Part shown: piece after piece, positions 43,448-51,864 of the stretch | How the letters are laid out: every line of letters starts with the position of its first letter | How positions within the stretch are numbered: the stretch's first letter is position 1 | NCBI GenBank assembly: GCA_964513465.1 | Contig: CAZEMR010000001.1 | Coordinates: 140,002 to 204,001 of the forward strand | Length of the DNA: 64,000 bases | From: CAZEMR01 sp964513465 | GTDB taxonomy: Bacteria > Bacteroidota > Ignavibacteria > Kapaibacteriales > UBA2268 | Direction: 5' to 3' | Program-made: the position numbers and the translations under genes | The notes under the pieces: model-generated | Database searches by the model: none | The model's input: only the letters and a program-made list of their open reading frames with translations | Told to the model about the DNA's origin: nothing

Positions 43448-44977
43448 ATGAGACTCAAGAAAAAAGTGCTTCTGACCATACTCGACGGCTGGGGTTTAGG
43501 CGACGGATCGAAAGCCGACGTCATCAGTCAGGCAAATACGCCGAATATGGACAAATATATGAAGGAATATCCGAATTCACGGCTGAAGGCAACCGGCGAG
43601 GCCGTTGGGCTTCCCGAGGGACAGCAGGGGAATTCCGAGGTCGGACATTATAATATCGGCGCCGGCCGGATTGTATATCAGGACCTCGTCCGGATAAATA
43701 AAGCAATCGAAAATGATACTCTGAAAAATGATAAAACGCTGCGCGATGCGCTGAATTTTGCAAAAGAGCACAATAAGCGCCTGCATTTTCTTGGGCTGGT
43801 GTCCGATGGCGGAGTGCATTCGATGAACGACCATCTCTATTATCTTTGCGATGTTGCCAAAGAGATGGGACTCGAGGATGTATATATTCACGCTCTGACC
43901 GATGGCCGGGATGTCGATCCACACAGCGGCATAGGCTTTATTAAAGAATTGCAGCAACACCTTGAAAATTCAGCCGGTAAGATCGCCACGATCTGTGGCC
44001 GGTATTATACTATGGATCGCGATAAACGCTGGGAACGCATCAAAAAAGGATACGATCTGATGGTCCACGGCGATGGCCTCAAGGAAACCGATCCGGTCGA
44101 AGCCATGCAGAACGCTTACGATCGCGACGAAAGCGACGAATTTATTAAGCCCATCGTAATCACCGACGACAGCGGCGAACCGCTTACGACGATAGAGGAC
44201 GGAGATGTAGTGGTATGTTTCAATTTCCGCACCGACCGGCTTCGCCAGATCACGGTAGCGCTCACCCAGAAGGAATTCCCCGAATATGATATGCACACTC
44301 TTGATTTATATTACGTTACTCTGACGGAATATGATGATACTTATCAGGATGTGGACGTTGTATTCGGCAAAATTAAAATCGAAATGGGAATCGGCGAATA
44401 TCTGTCCAAACTCGGCAAAACCCAGCTCAGAATTGCCGAAACCGAGAAATACGCCCATGTCACATTTTTCTTTTCGGGCGGCCGCGAGGAAGAATTCCCC
44501 GGAGAAGACAGATGTCTGGTGAATTCCCCTAAAGTTGCCACCTACGATCTTCAACCGGAAATGAGTGCCCCGGAAGTCAAAGACAAACTGATTGCATATA
44601 TAGATTCGGGGAAATATGACTTTATATGTCATAATTTCGCGAATTGCGATATGGTAGGCCACAGCGGCATCTATGACGCAATCGTCAAGGCAGCCGAAAC
44701 AGTCGATAGCTGCGTCGGCGAAATCGTCGAAGCCGCATTCCGGAATGATTATACAATGATCATAATCGCCGACCACGGCAATGCCGACCATGCGGTAAAC
44801 GAGGATGGCAGTCCAAATACCAATCATTCGATGAATATGGTGCCATGCATTTTGATCAACAGCGAATGGCCGGAGATAGAAGATGGAATACTGGCGGACG
44901 TTGCCCCCACAATCCTGAAAATAATGGATACGGAAATTCCGCAACAAATGACCGGAAAATATCTCGTAAAAAGATAA
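43448..44977 (+). CDS. gpmI: 2,3-bisphosphoglycerate-independent phosphoglycerate mutase
   Basis: Interconverts 3- and 2-phosphoglycerate. The 509-residue binuclear metal enzyme has LLTILDGWGLGDGSKADVIS at the N terminus, the phosphoserine loop in PEGQQGNSEVGHYNIGAG (about 57-74), the HALTDGRDVDPHSG segment near 148-161, CHNFANCDMVGHSGIYDAIV and IADHGNADHAVNEDG near 440-454 for metal binding. It stands in the panD-led cluster and ends at a terminator. Confidence 0.97.
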   Translation: MRLKKKVLLTILDGWGLGDGSKADVISQANTPNMDKYMKEYPNSRLKATGEAVGLPEGQQGNSEVGHYNIGAGRIVYQDLVRINKAIENDTLKNDKTLRDALNFAKEHNKRLHFLGLVSDGGVHSMNDHLYYLCDVAKEMGLEDVYIHALTDGRDVDPHSGIGFIKELQQHLENSAGKIATICGRYYTMDRDKRWERIKKGYDLMVHGDGLKETDPVEAMQNAYDRDESDEFIKPIVITDDSGEPLTTIEDGDVVVCFNFRTDRLRQITVALTQKEFPEYDMHTLDLYYVTLTEYDDTYQDVDVVFGKIKIEMGIGEYLSKLGKTQLRIAETEKYAHVTFFFSGGREEEFPGEDRCLVNSPKVATYDLQPEMSAPEVKDKLIAYIDSGKYDFICHNFANCDMVGHSGIYDAIVKAAETVDSCVGEIVEAAFRNDYTMIIIADHGNADHAVNEDGSPNTNHSMNMVPCILINSEWPEIEDGILADVAPTILKIMDTEIPQQMTGKYLVKR

Positions 44978-44984
44978 ACAAAAC

Positions 44985-45015
44985 AGCCGGCGTCCCTTGG
45001 CGCTGGCTTTTTTTT
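44985..45015 (+). terminator. intrinsic terminator after gpmI
   Basis: AGCCGGCG (44985-44992) pairs with CGCTGGCT (45001-45008), including one G-U pair, around TCCCTTGG. Eight Ts follow. It closes the panD-gpmI cluster. Confidence 0.88.
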
Positions 45016-45124
45016 ATGCCCATATCAATATATATTTATGATCTCATCAATAATACAATCCGTTTTGCGTATATTATTTAGCTCGTTTTTGTGCATTAAT
45101 TTATAAAAAATCAGAGATATAAAC

Positions 45125-46810
45125 ATGAAAAAAATCCTTCTGATCGCGGCATTGCTCATATTGCCGCTTAAGGCTTTTTCCGCAGAGCCCCCGTTGATCG
45201 AAACTCTCGGAAATGAATTGCAGCGAAATATATCACTGCTGCAAGAGCAGGATAATCCACCCTATTTCATTGCTTATCAGGTAAATGATGTCAAATCATA
45301 TGCAATCACTGCTTCATTTGGTAATATCAGCAATATCAGCGACGACCATTCGCGTACGCTCGATATAGATATTCGCGTTGGCGATTATAAATTTGATAAT
45401 ACTCACATAATCCGCGGCAATCCGTTTTCGTTTTCGATGCGGATGGGCGCAAATCCGCTGCCGCTGGATAATGATCCCGAAGCGCTCCGGACAGCTATCT
45501 GGTACTCCACCGACCGCAATTACAAAAGCGCAATCGAGCGCTACGAAAAGGCTATGACCAACAGAGCCGTTAAGGTGCAGGAAGAGGATACTTCGGCGGA
45601 TTTCTCCCACGAACAGGCGGTTAAATATATTGATGAAATCCCCGATATTAATTTCGACAAAGCCCAATGGGAAAACAAAATACGCTCGCTTTCGGCAATT
45701 TTTGAAGGCAATAACTGGCTCTACGAAGGGGAAGTATCATTCAGAGCATCTCAGACGACAAAGTATTTCGTTAACAGCGAAGGCTCCGAAATTGTCCAGT
45801 CCGAGCCCTATTGCCGGATATTCATAAGCGCATATACCAAAGCCGAAGACGGCATGGTGCTGCCTTTGCACAAAAGCTATTTCGGATTTTCGCCGGATCA
45901 GTTGCCTGATGAATCCGTAATCGCCGCTGATATAAATAAATTAATCAATACACTGAACGAATTGCGCAAAGCCCCGCTGATCACGAACTATTCCGGTCCG
46001 GCGATACTTTCCGGCGAGGCCGCAGGCGTATTTTTCCACGAAATATTCGGCCACCGCGTGGAAGGCCACCGAGAGAAAGACCCGAATTCGAGCCAGACAT
46101 TTAAAAATTCTATTGGCGAGGATATACTGCCTTCGTTTATCGATGTTGTTTTCGATCCGACCGCCAAAGAACGCGCAGGCACTCCGCTTTCGGGTTATTA
46201 TAAATATGACGACGAGGGCATCGAAGGCCAGAAGGTGCTGACCGTAAAAGACGGCAAATTCAACGCATTTCTGATGTCGCGCTCGCCGATCGAGGGCTTC
46301 CCGGCATCGACCGGTCACGGACGCCGCCAGGCAGGCTATGACGTATGTTCGCGGCAGTCGAACCTGATGGTGATCGCCAAAGAGGACATGAGCGAAAAAT
46401 CCCTGCGCGACCGCATGCGCACGATGTGCATCCACCAGGGTAAGGAATATGGCCTGATGTTCGACGTCGTATCCGGCGGATTTACCTTTACCTCGCGCAC
46501 AATTCCGAATGCATTCAACGTAACGCCGCTGGTGGTATATAAAGTATATGCCGATGGCCGCCCCGACGAGCTCGTCCGCGGAGTCGATCTGATCGGCACC
46601 CCGCTTACGACGTTCTCGAATATTGTGGCTGCCTCGGATAATGTAGGAGTGTTCAATGGGCTTTGCGGCGCCGAATCCGGCCGCGTACCCGTATCGGCCA
46701 GCTCTCCGTCGCTGCTTGTTTCGATGATCGAGGTGCAGCGCAAATCCAAATCGCAGGCCAAACCTCCGATACTTCCGTCACCCGAATCGGCGAAAGGCTC
46801 GAACCCATGA
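45125..46810 (+). CDS. exported TldD-family metallopeptidase
   Basis: A 561-residue member of the TldD/PmbA family with a cleavable signal peptide (MKKILLIAALLILPLKAFSA), unlike the cytosolic E. coli enzyme. The zinc motif HExxxH is present as HEIFGHRVEGHREKD with His305, Glu306 and His310, and a Cys in GLCGAESGRVPVSASS (Cys514) matches the third ligand seen in E. coli TldD. It should therefore be an active protease in the periplasm or beyond. Its stop overlaps the next gene by ATGA, and a paralogue follows further on. Confidence 0.92.
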   Translation: MKKILLIAALLILPLKAFSAEPPLIETLGNELQRNISLLQEQDNPPYFIAYQVNDVKSYAITASFGNISNISDDHSRTLDIDIRVGDYKFDNTHIIRGNPFSFSMRMGANPLPLDNDPEALRTAIWYSTDRNYKSAIERYEKAMTNRAVKVQEEDTSADFSHEQAVKYIDEIPDINFDKAQWENKIRSLSAIFEGNNWLYEGEVSFRASQTTKYFVNSEGSEIVQSEPYCRIFISAYTKAEDGMVLPLHKSYFGFSPDQLPDESVIAADINKLINTLNELRKAPLITNYSGPAILSGEAAGVFFHEIFGHRVEGHREKDPNSSQTFKNSIGEDILPSFIDVVFDPTAKERAGTPLSGYYKYDDEGIEGQKVLTVKDGKFNAFLMSRSPIEGFPASTGHGRRQAGYDVCSRQSNLMVIAKEDMSEKSLRDRMRTMCIHQGKEYGLMFDVVSGGFTFTSRTIPNAFNVTPLVVYKVYADGRPDELVRGVDLIGTPLTTFSNIVAASDNVGVFNGLCGAESGRVPVSASSPSLLVSMIEVQRKSKSQAKPPILPSPESAKGSNP

Positions 46811-47358
46811 AAACGCCCGATCCCGCAATGATGCCAATGTACGAAGAAGTCCAGCGCTATAAGCAGCCCTGGCTATGGGGAATAGTGATATTCGCCGCCC
46901 TGCTTCCGGTTGTGATAATGGCTCTCTATTTCTTTCCGGAGCTTGGCGTATTCCCGGATATGCATCAAAGAACGGCCGATCGCGACGCATTGCTTTGGGG
47001 GCTTATCGTAGCCCTGGTATTCGGAGCGCTGCTTCTTTGGTTATTCTCTATGGCCCGGCTCGAGACTGTTATCGCCGGAGATTCGATATATTTCCGCTAT
47101 TTTCCGTTCAATCTGAAAATGAAGCGCATCCGGGTCGGCGATATTTCCGAATATGAAATTCGCCGCTATTCGCCGATTATGCAATACGGCGGCTGGGGAA
47201 TCCGCTGGGGCATGAGCCACGGAATGGCATACAATGTATCCGGGAATATCGGATTGCAGATAACCACCTCGCAAGGCAAAAAGATTATGATTGGCACTCA
47301 GCGGCCCGAGGATCTGGAAAAAGCCTTAAAAAAATTATTTGAAAAAAATTCAAAGTAA
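46807..47358 (+). CDS. membrane protein with PH-like tail
   Basis: A 183-residue protein of unknown function between two TldD-family genes. It has a short cytoplasmic start, two membrane helices (about 20-42 and 60-80), and a soluble end that resembles a bacterial PH-type domain: MARLETVIAGDSIYFRYFPF, MKRIRVGDISEYEIRRY and GNIGLQITTSQGKKIMIGTQ then RPEDLEKALKKLFE. The start overlaps the stop of the upstream metallopeptidase (ATGA). Its end runs up to 20 bp before the second TldD-family gene, so the three form one unit. Confidence 0.8.
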   Translation: MKTPDPAMMPMYEEVQRYKQPWLWGIVIFAALLPVVIMALYFFPELGVFPDMHQRTADRDALLWGLIVALVFGALLLWLFSMARLETVIAGDSIYFRYFPFNLKMKRIRVGDISEYEIRRYSPIMQYGGWGIRWGMSHGMAYNVSGNIGLQITTSQGKKIMIGTQRPEDLEKALKKLFEKNSK

Positions 47359-47377
47359 TAAATTCGGAGAAAATTTA

Positions 47378-49150
47378 ATGAAATTGTCAAAAATAATATG
47401 CTTTGTTCTGCTGATCGCGATTGCGCCTGCCGGAGCACTTTTCGGACAGAAAATCGACGACGATCAGCTCATGAAAGCCATGCGCGACGAACTAAAGCGG
47501 AATATTAACAATCTTCAGCTCGAATTCGTGCAGGCTCCGTACTATATTGAATACCGTCTGAATATTACCGATGCTCATACATTGCGCGCAGAGCTTGGAA
47601 GCATAGTGGACTCGAGCATCAGGCGCCAGGCCGAGCTGACCGTATCCGTCCGCGTTGGCGATTATAAATTCGATAATTCGAACTTCTTCGATGTCGGACT
47701 CAGCTTTTTCGGCAGCGGCGATCAGGAGGAATCATTCAAAAACCGACGCGTTCCGATCGAGCTCGATTACGAAACTCTGCGTCGGGAATTATGGCTGGCC
47801 ACCGATGCCGCCTATAAACAGGCTGCAGAGATTTATTCCAAAAAGGAAGCCGCAATGAAGAACAAAATGCGTAAGGACACAACGCATGATTTTATGCAGG
47901 TCGAGCCGCAAGTAGGCCGTTATGTCAAAGATGCTCCGGAAATGAATGTGAACTACTGGGCCGCACTGATGAAGCGCGCCACCGGAATATTCGCCGAATA
48001 TCATGATATTCATAAATCCATGGGCGTAATGGAATATCTGCCCGAGCGCAAATATTTCATCAACAGCGAGGGGATGGAATATATTAAAACTAAATTATAT
48101 ACCGGCTTCGAAATCATAGCCGCTACCCAGGCCGAAGACGGAATGCCGATTGCTGATTTCTTTACATCCTACGGCGAAACCCCAGACGACCTGCCCGAGC
48201 GTGACTCGCTGATGAGCGGAGCCAAAAGTGTTGCGGAAAAGGTGATGAATCTTCGCAAAGCCCCCGAACTCGAGGAATCCTATAGCGGACCGGTTATTTT
48301 CCAGGACCAGGCTGCTGCAGAGGTCTTCGGCCAGCTATTTGCTCCTAATCTGGTTACTCAGCGCAAGCAGATCACAGAATTCGGCGGGCAGGGCGACGAA
48401 AGATTCACCGCATTCCAGTCGAAAATCGGTGGTCGGGTGCTGCCGGAATTTATTGATGTATTCGCAATGCCTGGCATAGATAAATACAGCCAGACGAAGC
48501 TGATCGGCCATTTCAAAATTGACGACGACGGTGTGAACCCCCAGAAGGTGCATCTCGTCGAGGGCGGCTATCTGAAGAATCTGCTCTCCGGCCGTGTTCC
48601 GACACGTCGGGTGCGCTCCACCAACGGCCACAACCGCAGCGGCGCCGCAATGCTGAGCAATATAGTAGTCAGCGCGGATGATTCGCACTTAAAAAGCTAC
48701 GAGGAAATGCGCGACCGCATGATGGAGCTTTGCAAAATGCGCGAATTGCCCTACGGCCTCGTCGTCCGCAAGGTAATGAATCTAAACATAATGTCGACAA
48801 CGCTCTATGGAGCTACCATGGGACTGTTCGAATTCCCATCGGGCGCCGGTAAATATCTGCCGGTCGAAATATATAAAGTATATCCCGACGGCCGCGAGGA
48901 ACTGATCCGCGGCGGCGAAGGCGCAGGATTCTCGGCGCAGTCCTTCAAGGACATACTTAGCGTGGGCAAAGACCCTTATGTGATGAATTATCTCGCGCCT
49001 GCAGTAATATCTTCATATATGACCGGAGGCGATCCGTATGTGGGAGTATCAATGATAGTGCCCGATTTGTTCTTCGAGGATGCCGAAATCAGGCTGCGCG
49101 ACGGAGATTATCCAAAACCGCCTATGATTTCGAGCCCATTGAAAAAATGA
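47378..49150 (+). CDS. exported TldD/PmbA-family protein lacking metal ligands
   Basis: A 590-residue paralogue of the metallopeptidase two genes upstream, with a signal peptide (MKLSKIICFVLLIAIAPAGA). It shares the family order and motifs such as VRVGDYKFDNSNFFD near 100 and the domain pair, but the HExxxH site has become AEVFGQLFAPNLVTQ, and the third-ligand Cys region is replaced by AVISSYMTGGDPY. It should not bind zinc or cleave peptides. In E. coli the inactive TldE pairs with active TldD, and the same pairing is likely here. Start at 47378 is set by GGAGA upstream. Confidence 0.88.
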   Translation: MKLSKIICFVLLIAIAPAGALFGQKIDDDQLMKAMRDELKRNINNLQLEFVQAPYYIEYRLNITDAHTLRAELGSIVDSSIRRQAELTVSVRVGDYKFDNSNFFDVGLSFFGSGDQEESFKNRRVPIELDYETLRRELWLATDAAYKQAAEIYSKKEAAMKNKMRKDTTHDFMQVEPQVGRYVKDAPEMNVNYWAALMKRATGIFAEYHDIHKSMGVMEYLPERKYFINSEGMEYIKTKLYTGFEIIAATQAEDGMPIADFFTSYGETPDDLPERDSLMSGAKSVAEKVMNLRKAPELEESYSGPVIFQDQAAAEVFGQLFAPNLVTQRKQITEFGGQGDERFTAFQSKIGGRVLPEFIDVFAMPGIDKYSQTKLIGHFKIDDDGVNPQKVHLVEGGYLKNLLSGRVPTRRVRSTNGHNRSGAAMLSNIVVSADDSHLKSYEEMRDRMMELCKMRELPYGLVVRKVMNLNIMSTTLYGATMGLFEFPSGAGKYLPVEIYKVYPDGREELIRGGEGAGFSAQSFKDILSVGKDPYVMNYLAPAVISSYMTGGDPYVGVSMIVPDLFFEDAEIRLRDGDYPKPPMISSPLKK

Positions 49151-49268
49151 TGTATATATATCGAATATTGGAATAATTATACAGGATTTTGAAGGATAAT
49201 CTTCGCTCAATTTCGTATATTACAAGCTTGATTTTGAGAATTTTTTAATATTTATATTCAATTGGAAA

Positions 49269-50435
49269 ATGACAGAACGAGATATGAAGAACAAGGATTT
49301 CGACAGCCTTAAAACGCTGATGGTCCTGATGAAACATAAAATATTTATTCTGACTTTTGTATTGCTCGCTACCGCCGCCGCTGTGGTGATCTCATTAAAT
49401 CTGCCGAATTGGTACAGAGCCACGGCTAATGTGGTGCCGCCAAATACCGAAAATATCATGAATCAGAAGAGCTTCGGCGGTATCGGCTCGGCGCTGAAGG
49501 ATTTTGGCCTTACCAAACTGGGCGGAAGCAGCGGAGGCGAGAATTATACTTTTATGGCGATTCTCGACAGCAGAAGCCTGAAGGATTCCCTTATCAAAAT
49601 CTTCAATCTGATGCAGGTATACGAAATTGAAGATTCGAGCATGGAGATCACCCGTGCCGAATTGAATAATAATATGGATATCACGCTCGAGGTCGAGGGC
49701 AATTATACCATTTCCTTCCTCGATACCGATCCCGAAAGGGCAGCCAAAATGGCCAATACTTTCGTGGAACTTGCCAACGAGCTGTCAATGAAAATGTTCC
49801 ATGCGGAAATCGAGGATAATCTCGCATATGCCGAAAAACGGCTGCTGGCGATTGACTCAACGCTGAAAGTGGTTGCGGATTCATTAAGCAGATTCTCCAA
49901 AAAACACCAGATTTTTTCTCCGCTCGAGCAGGCGCAGGCTATCAGCGTGTCGCTCGCAGAATTCAAAGCGCAGGAAATCCAGTACGATATGATGTACGAA
50001 TTTTATAAGAAAAAATACGGCGATAGCGACCCCTATACCATAATGCAAAAAGAGATGCTGGATCAGGTTCGCAATAAAATCCGCGAAATTCAGTTCAAAC
50101 CCGGATTTGCAGGGAATTTCCCGCTCGACGAAGCTTCTCAGGTAGGCTATGAATATCTGCGTTTATATACGGATTTCGAGACCCTTAGCAAAGTGAAAGC
50201 GATGCTGACCCCCTCGTTCGAAAAAGCTAAAATCGACCAGAACTCCAAATCGCGATATTTATATGTAATGGACGAAGCCCGTGCTCCTGAAAAAAAGGAC
50301 AAACCGAAGCGCTCTCTGATTGTGGCGGGCACTTTTGCCGGCTCTTTTGTGCTGGCCGTATTGATGGTGCTGACAATCCATAGCATTCGCGTTGCCCGTA
50401 AAAAATACAAGGAATTTAAATCCTCCTCCGAATAA
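49269..50435 (+). CDS. Wzz-type polysaccharide chain-length determinant protein
   Basis: A 388-residue inner-membrane protein with helices near residues 24-44 and 355-376 and a large coiled extracytoplasmic loop between. The N-terminal NWYRATANVVPPNTENIMNQ and the Pro/Gly pattern before the second helix fit the polysaccharide co-polymerase (Wzz) family. A cytoplasmic tyrosine kinase domain is absent. It is followed by an O-antigen ligase gene after 1 bp, so both act in the same surface polysaccharide step. Confidence 0.85.
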   Translation: MTERDMKNKDFDSLKTLMVLMKHKIFILTFVLLATAAAVVISLNLPNWYRATANVVPPNTENIMNQKSFGGIGSALKDFGLTKLGGSSGGENYTFMAILDSRSLKDSLIKIFNLMQVYEIEDSSMEITRAELNNNMDITLEVEGNYTISFLDTDPERAAKMANTFVELANELSMKMFHAEIEDNLAYAEKRLLAIDSTLKVVADSLSRFSKKHQIFSPLEQAQAISVSLAEFKAQEIQYDMMYEFYKKKYGDSDPYTIMQKEMLDQVRNKIREIQFKPGFAGNFPLDEASQVGYEYLRLYTDFETLSKVKAMLTPSFEKAKIDQNSKSRYLYVMDEARAPEKKDKPKRSLIVAGTFAGSFVLAVLMVLTIHSIRVARKKYKEFKSSSE

Positions 50436-50436
50436 T

Positions 50437-51864
50437 ATGAATTCGATTGCATCCAAAAATATTTTTAAGCCGGTATCGCCGATGGTCGGCGGTTTGTTGC
50501 TTTTTATTCCCGCATTGCTGCTCTATGTGGCCGTGTATATGGAGCTTGGGGCATATGTGCTGGGTGCGGTAGCCGGCATCCCATTTATTGTGGCTTTTAT
50601 TCGCTATCCTAAATTCTGGCTGCATTTTGTGGCGGTGTCTTCCGGCGTCTTTTTTATTTCTACCGGCGAAGGAGTAAGCGCGCTGGATGTCGTCTTTCTG
50701 CTGACTCATGTGGGCGGCATATTGATATGGCTCGGGTGGCAGGTATTCGTCGAGCGGCGAAAGCTTATGAGAAATATTGCCGATTGGCTGATCGTATTCT
50801 TTTTTATTGCTCTGTGGCTGAATTTAGCAATTGCATGGCTGAATGAAGTGGAACTGATATATTGGTTTCGCGAATATTTTCTGCTGACTGCCACACTTTA
50901 TTATTTTCCTTTTCGTGAATATTTCAATACTCCGGAAAAGCTTAAAAAAATATTAATCAGCTTTGCGATAGCGATCCTGATTGTGGCGTTCTATCAGTTC
51001 TGGATGTATTATAAAGCCATCACTTCGCAGAATGTATTATATGCCTATCAGCTTGGGACATCAGTTCGTATCAATCAGGCAATATTAACTTCCGCATCGA
51101 TGATCGGGCTTCTGATGGTGCTCGAGATAAAGAAGCTTCTGCCAAGGCTGCTCATGGTCGCTTTCACAGTGGTTTCGGTTGCGGGATTGATTGCTTCGTT
51201 TTCGAGGACATTCTGGGCGATATTGCTTTTCGGAATTTTTGTAATATTTATATATGTGTCCTATCGAAAAAAAATTATGCTTATATGGTCCACCTTCATC
51301 ACGTTTTTTATTTTTGCATTCGGGGTGATTGTGGTAATGGACCAGGACGCAGGCATATTATTCCAGGTAATCGAAAACCGCTTTACGTCGACCTCACGGG
51401 GCATTCAGGATATTTCCGTGCAGTCCAGACTGTCCGAATACGACGCATTGTTCAATCGGATTGCCGAGAATCCATTGGGCGGAAACGGGCTATCGAGCGG
51501 ATTTCATTTTTATAATCCAATTACTCAGACCACATTGCACACGGCGATTATCCACAACGGATATTTTTATCTTGCATATCGCATCGGGATACCGCTCACT
51601 CTATGCTATCTTGCTTTCTTGTTTTATTATTTTTTCCGCAGCGAATGGCTTATACGAAAACTGGACGACGAATTTATGAAGTCGCTTGCACTCGGTGCAT
51701 TCGTATCGCTACTGGCGATATTTATAGCGAATATAACCAGTTCGCAGTTCCAGAGCCGGGACGGCATGTTTGTAATTATAGTCTCAATAGTAATTATTTC
51801 TCTTTGCGAGAATCAATATAAAAAAGAGAAACTGGCGAATTCGGAAAATTATGGCAAAGAATAA
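50437..51864 (+). CDS. O-antigen ligase/polymerase family membrane protein
   Basis: A 475-residue protein with about ten to twelve hydrophobic helices. The signature Wzy_C-type loop lies near residues 350-385, with IAENPLGGNGLSSGFHFYNP and then the His-containing LHTAIIHNGYFYLAYRIGIP. It could be a ligase (WaaL) or a polymerase (Wzy) of O-antigen or exopolysaccharide; family data do not decide this. The start at 50437 directly follows the Wzz stop, and the end overlaps the PBP2 gene by 14 bp. Confidence 0.85.
   Translation: MNSIASKNIFKPVSPMVGGLLLFIPALLLYVAVYMELGAYVLGAVAGIPFIVAFIRYPKFWLHFVAVSSGVFFISTGEGVSALDVVFLLTHVGGILIWLGWQVFVERRKLMRNIADWLIVFFFIALWLNLAIAWLNEVELIYWFREYFLLTATLYYFPFREYFNTPEKLKKILISFAIAILIVAFYQFWMYYKAITSQNVLYAYQLGTSVRINQAILTSASMIGLLMVLEIKKLLPRLLMVAFTVVSVAGLIASFSRTFWAILLFGIFVIFIYVSYRKKIMLIWSTFITFFIFAFGVIVVMDQDAGILFQVIENRFTSTSRGIQDISVQSRLSEYDALFNRIAENPLGGNGLSSGFHFYNPITQTTLHTAIIHNGYFYLAYRIGIPLTLCYLAFLFYYFFRSEWLIRKLDDEFMKSLALGAFVSLLAIFIANITSSQFQSRDGMFVIIVSIVIISLCENQYKKEKLANSENYGKE

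Noticed and set aside
46663..46806. upstream extension of the membrane protein frame
   Set aside because: It lies inside the TldD gene in another frame; the ATG at 46807 overlaps the stop and fits the hydropathy.
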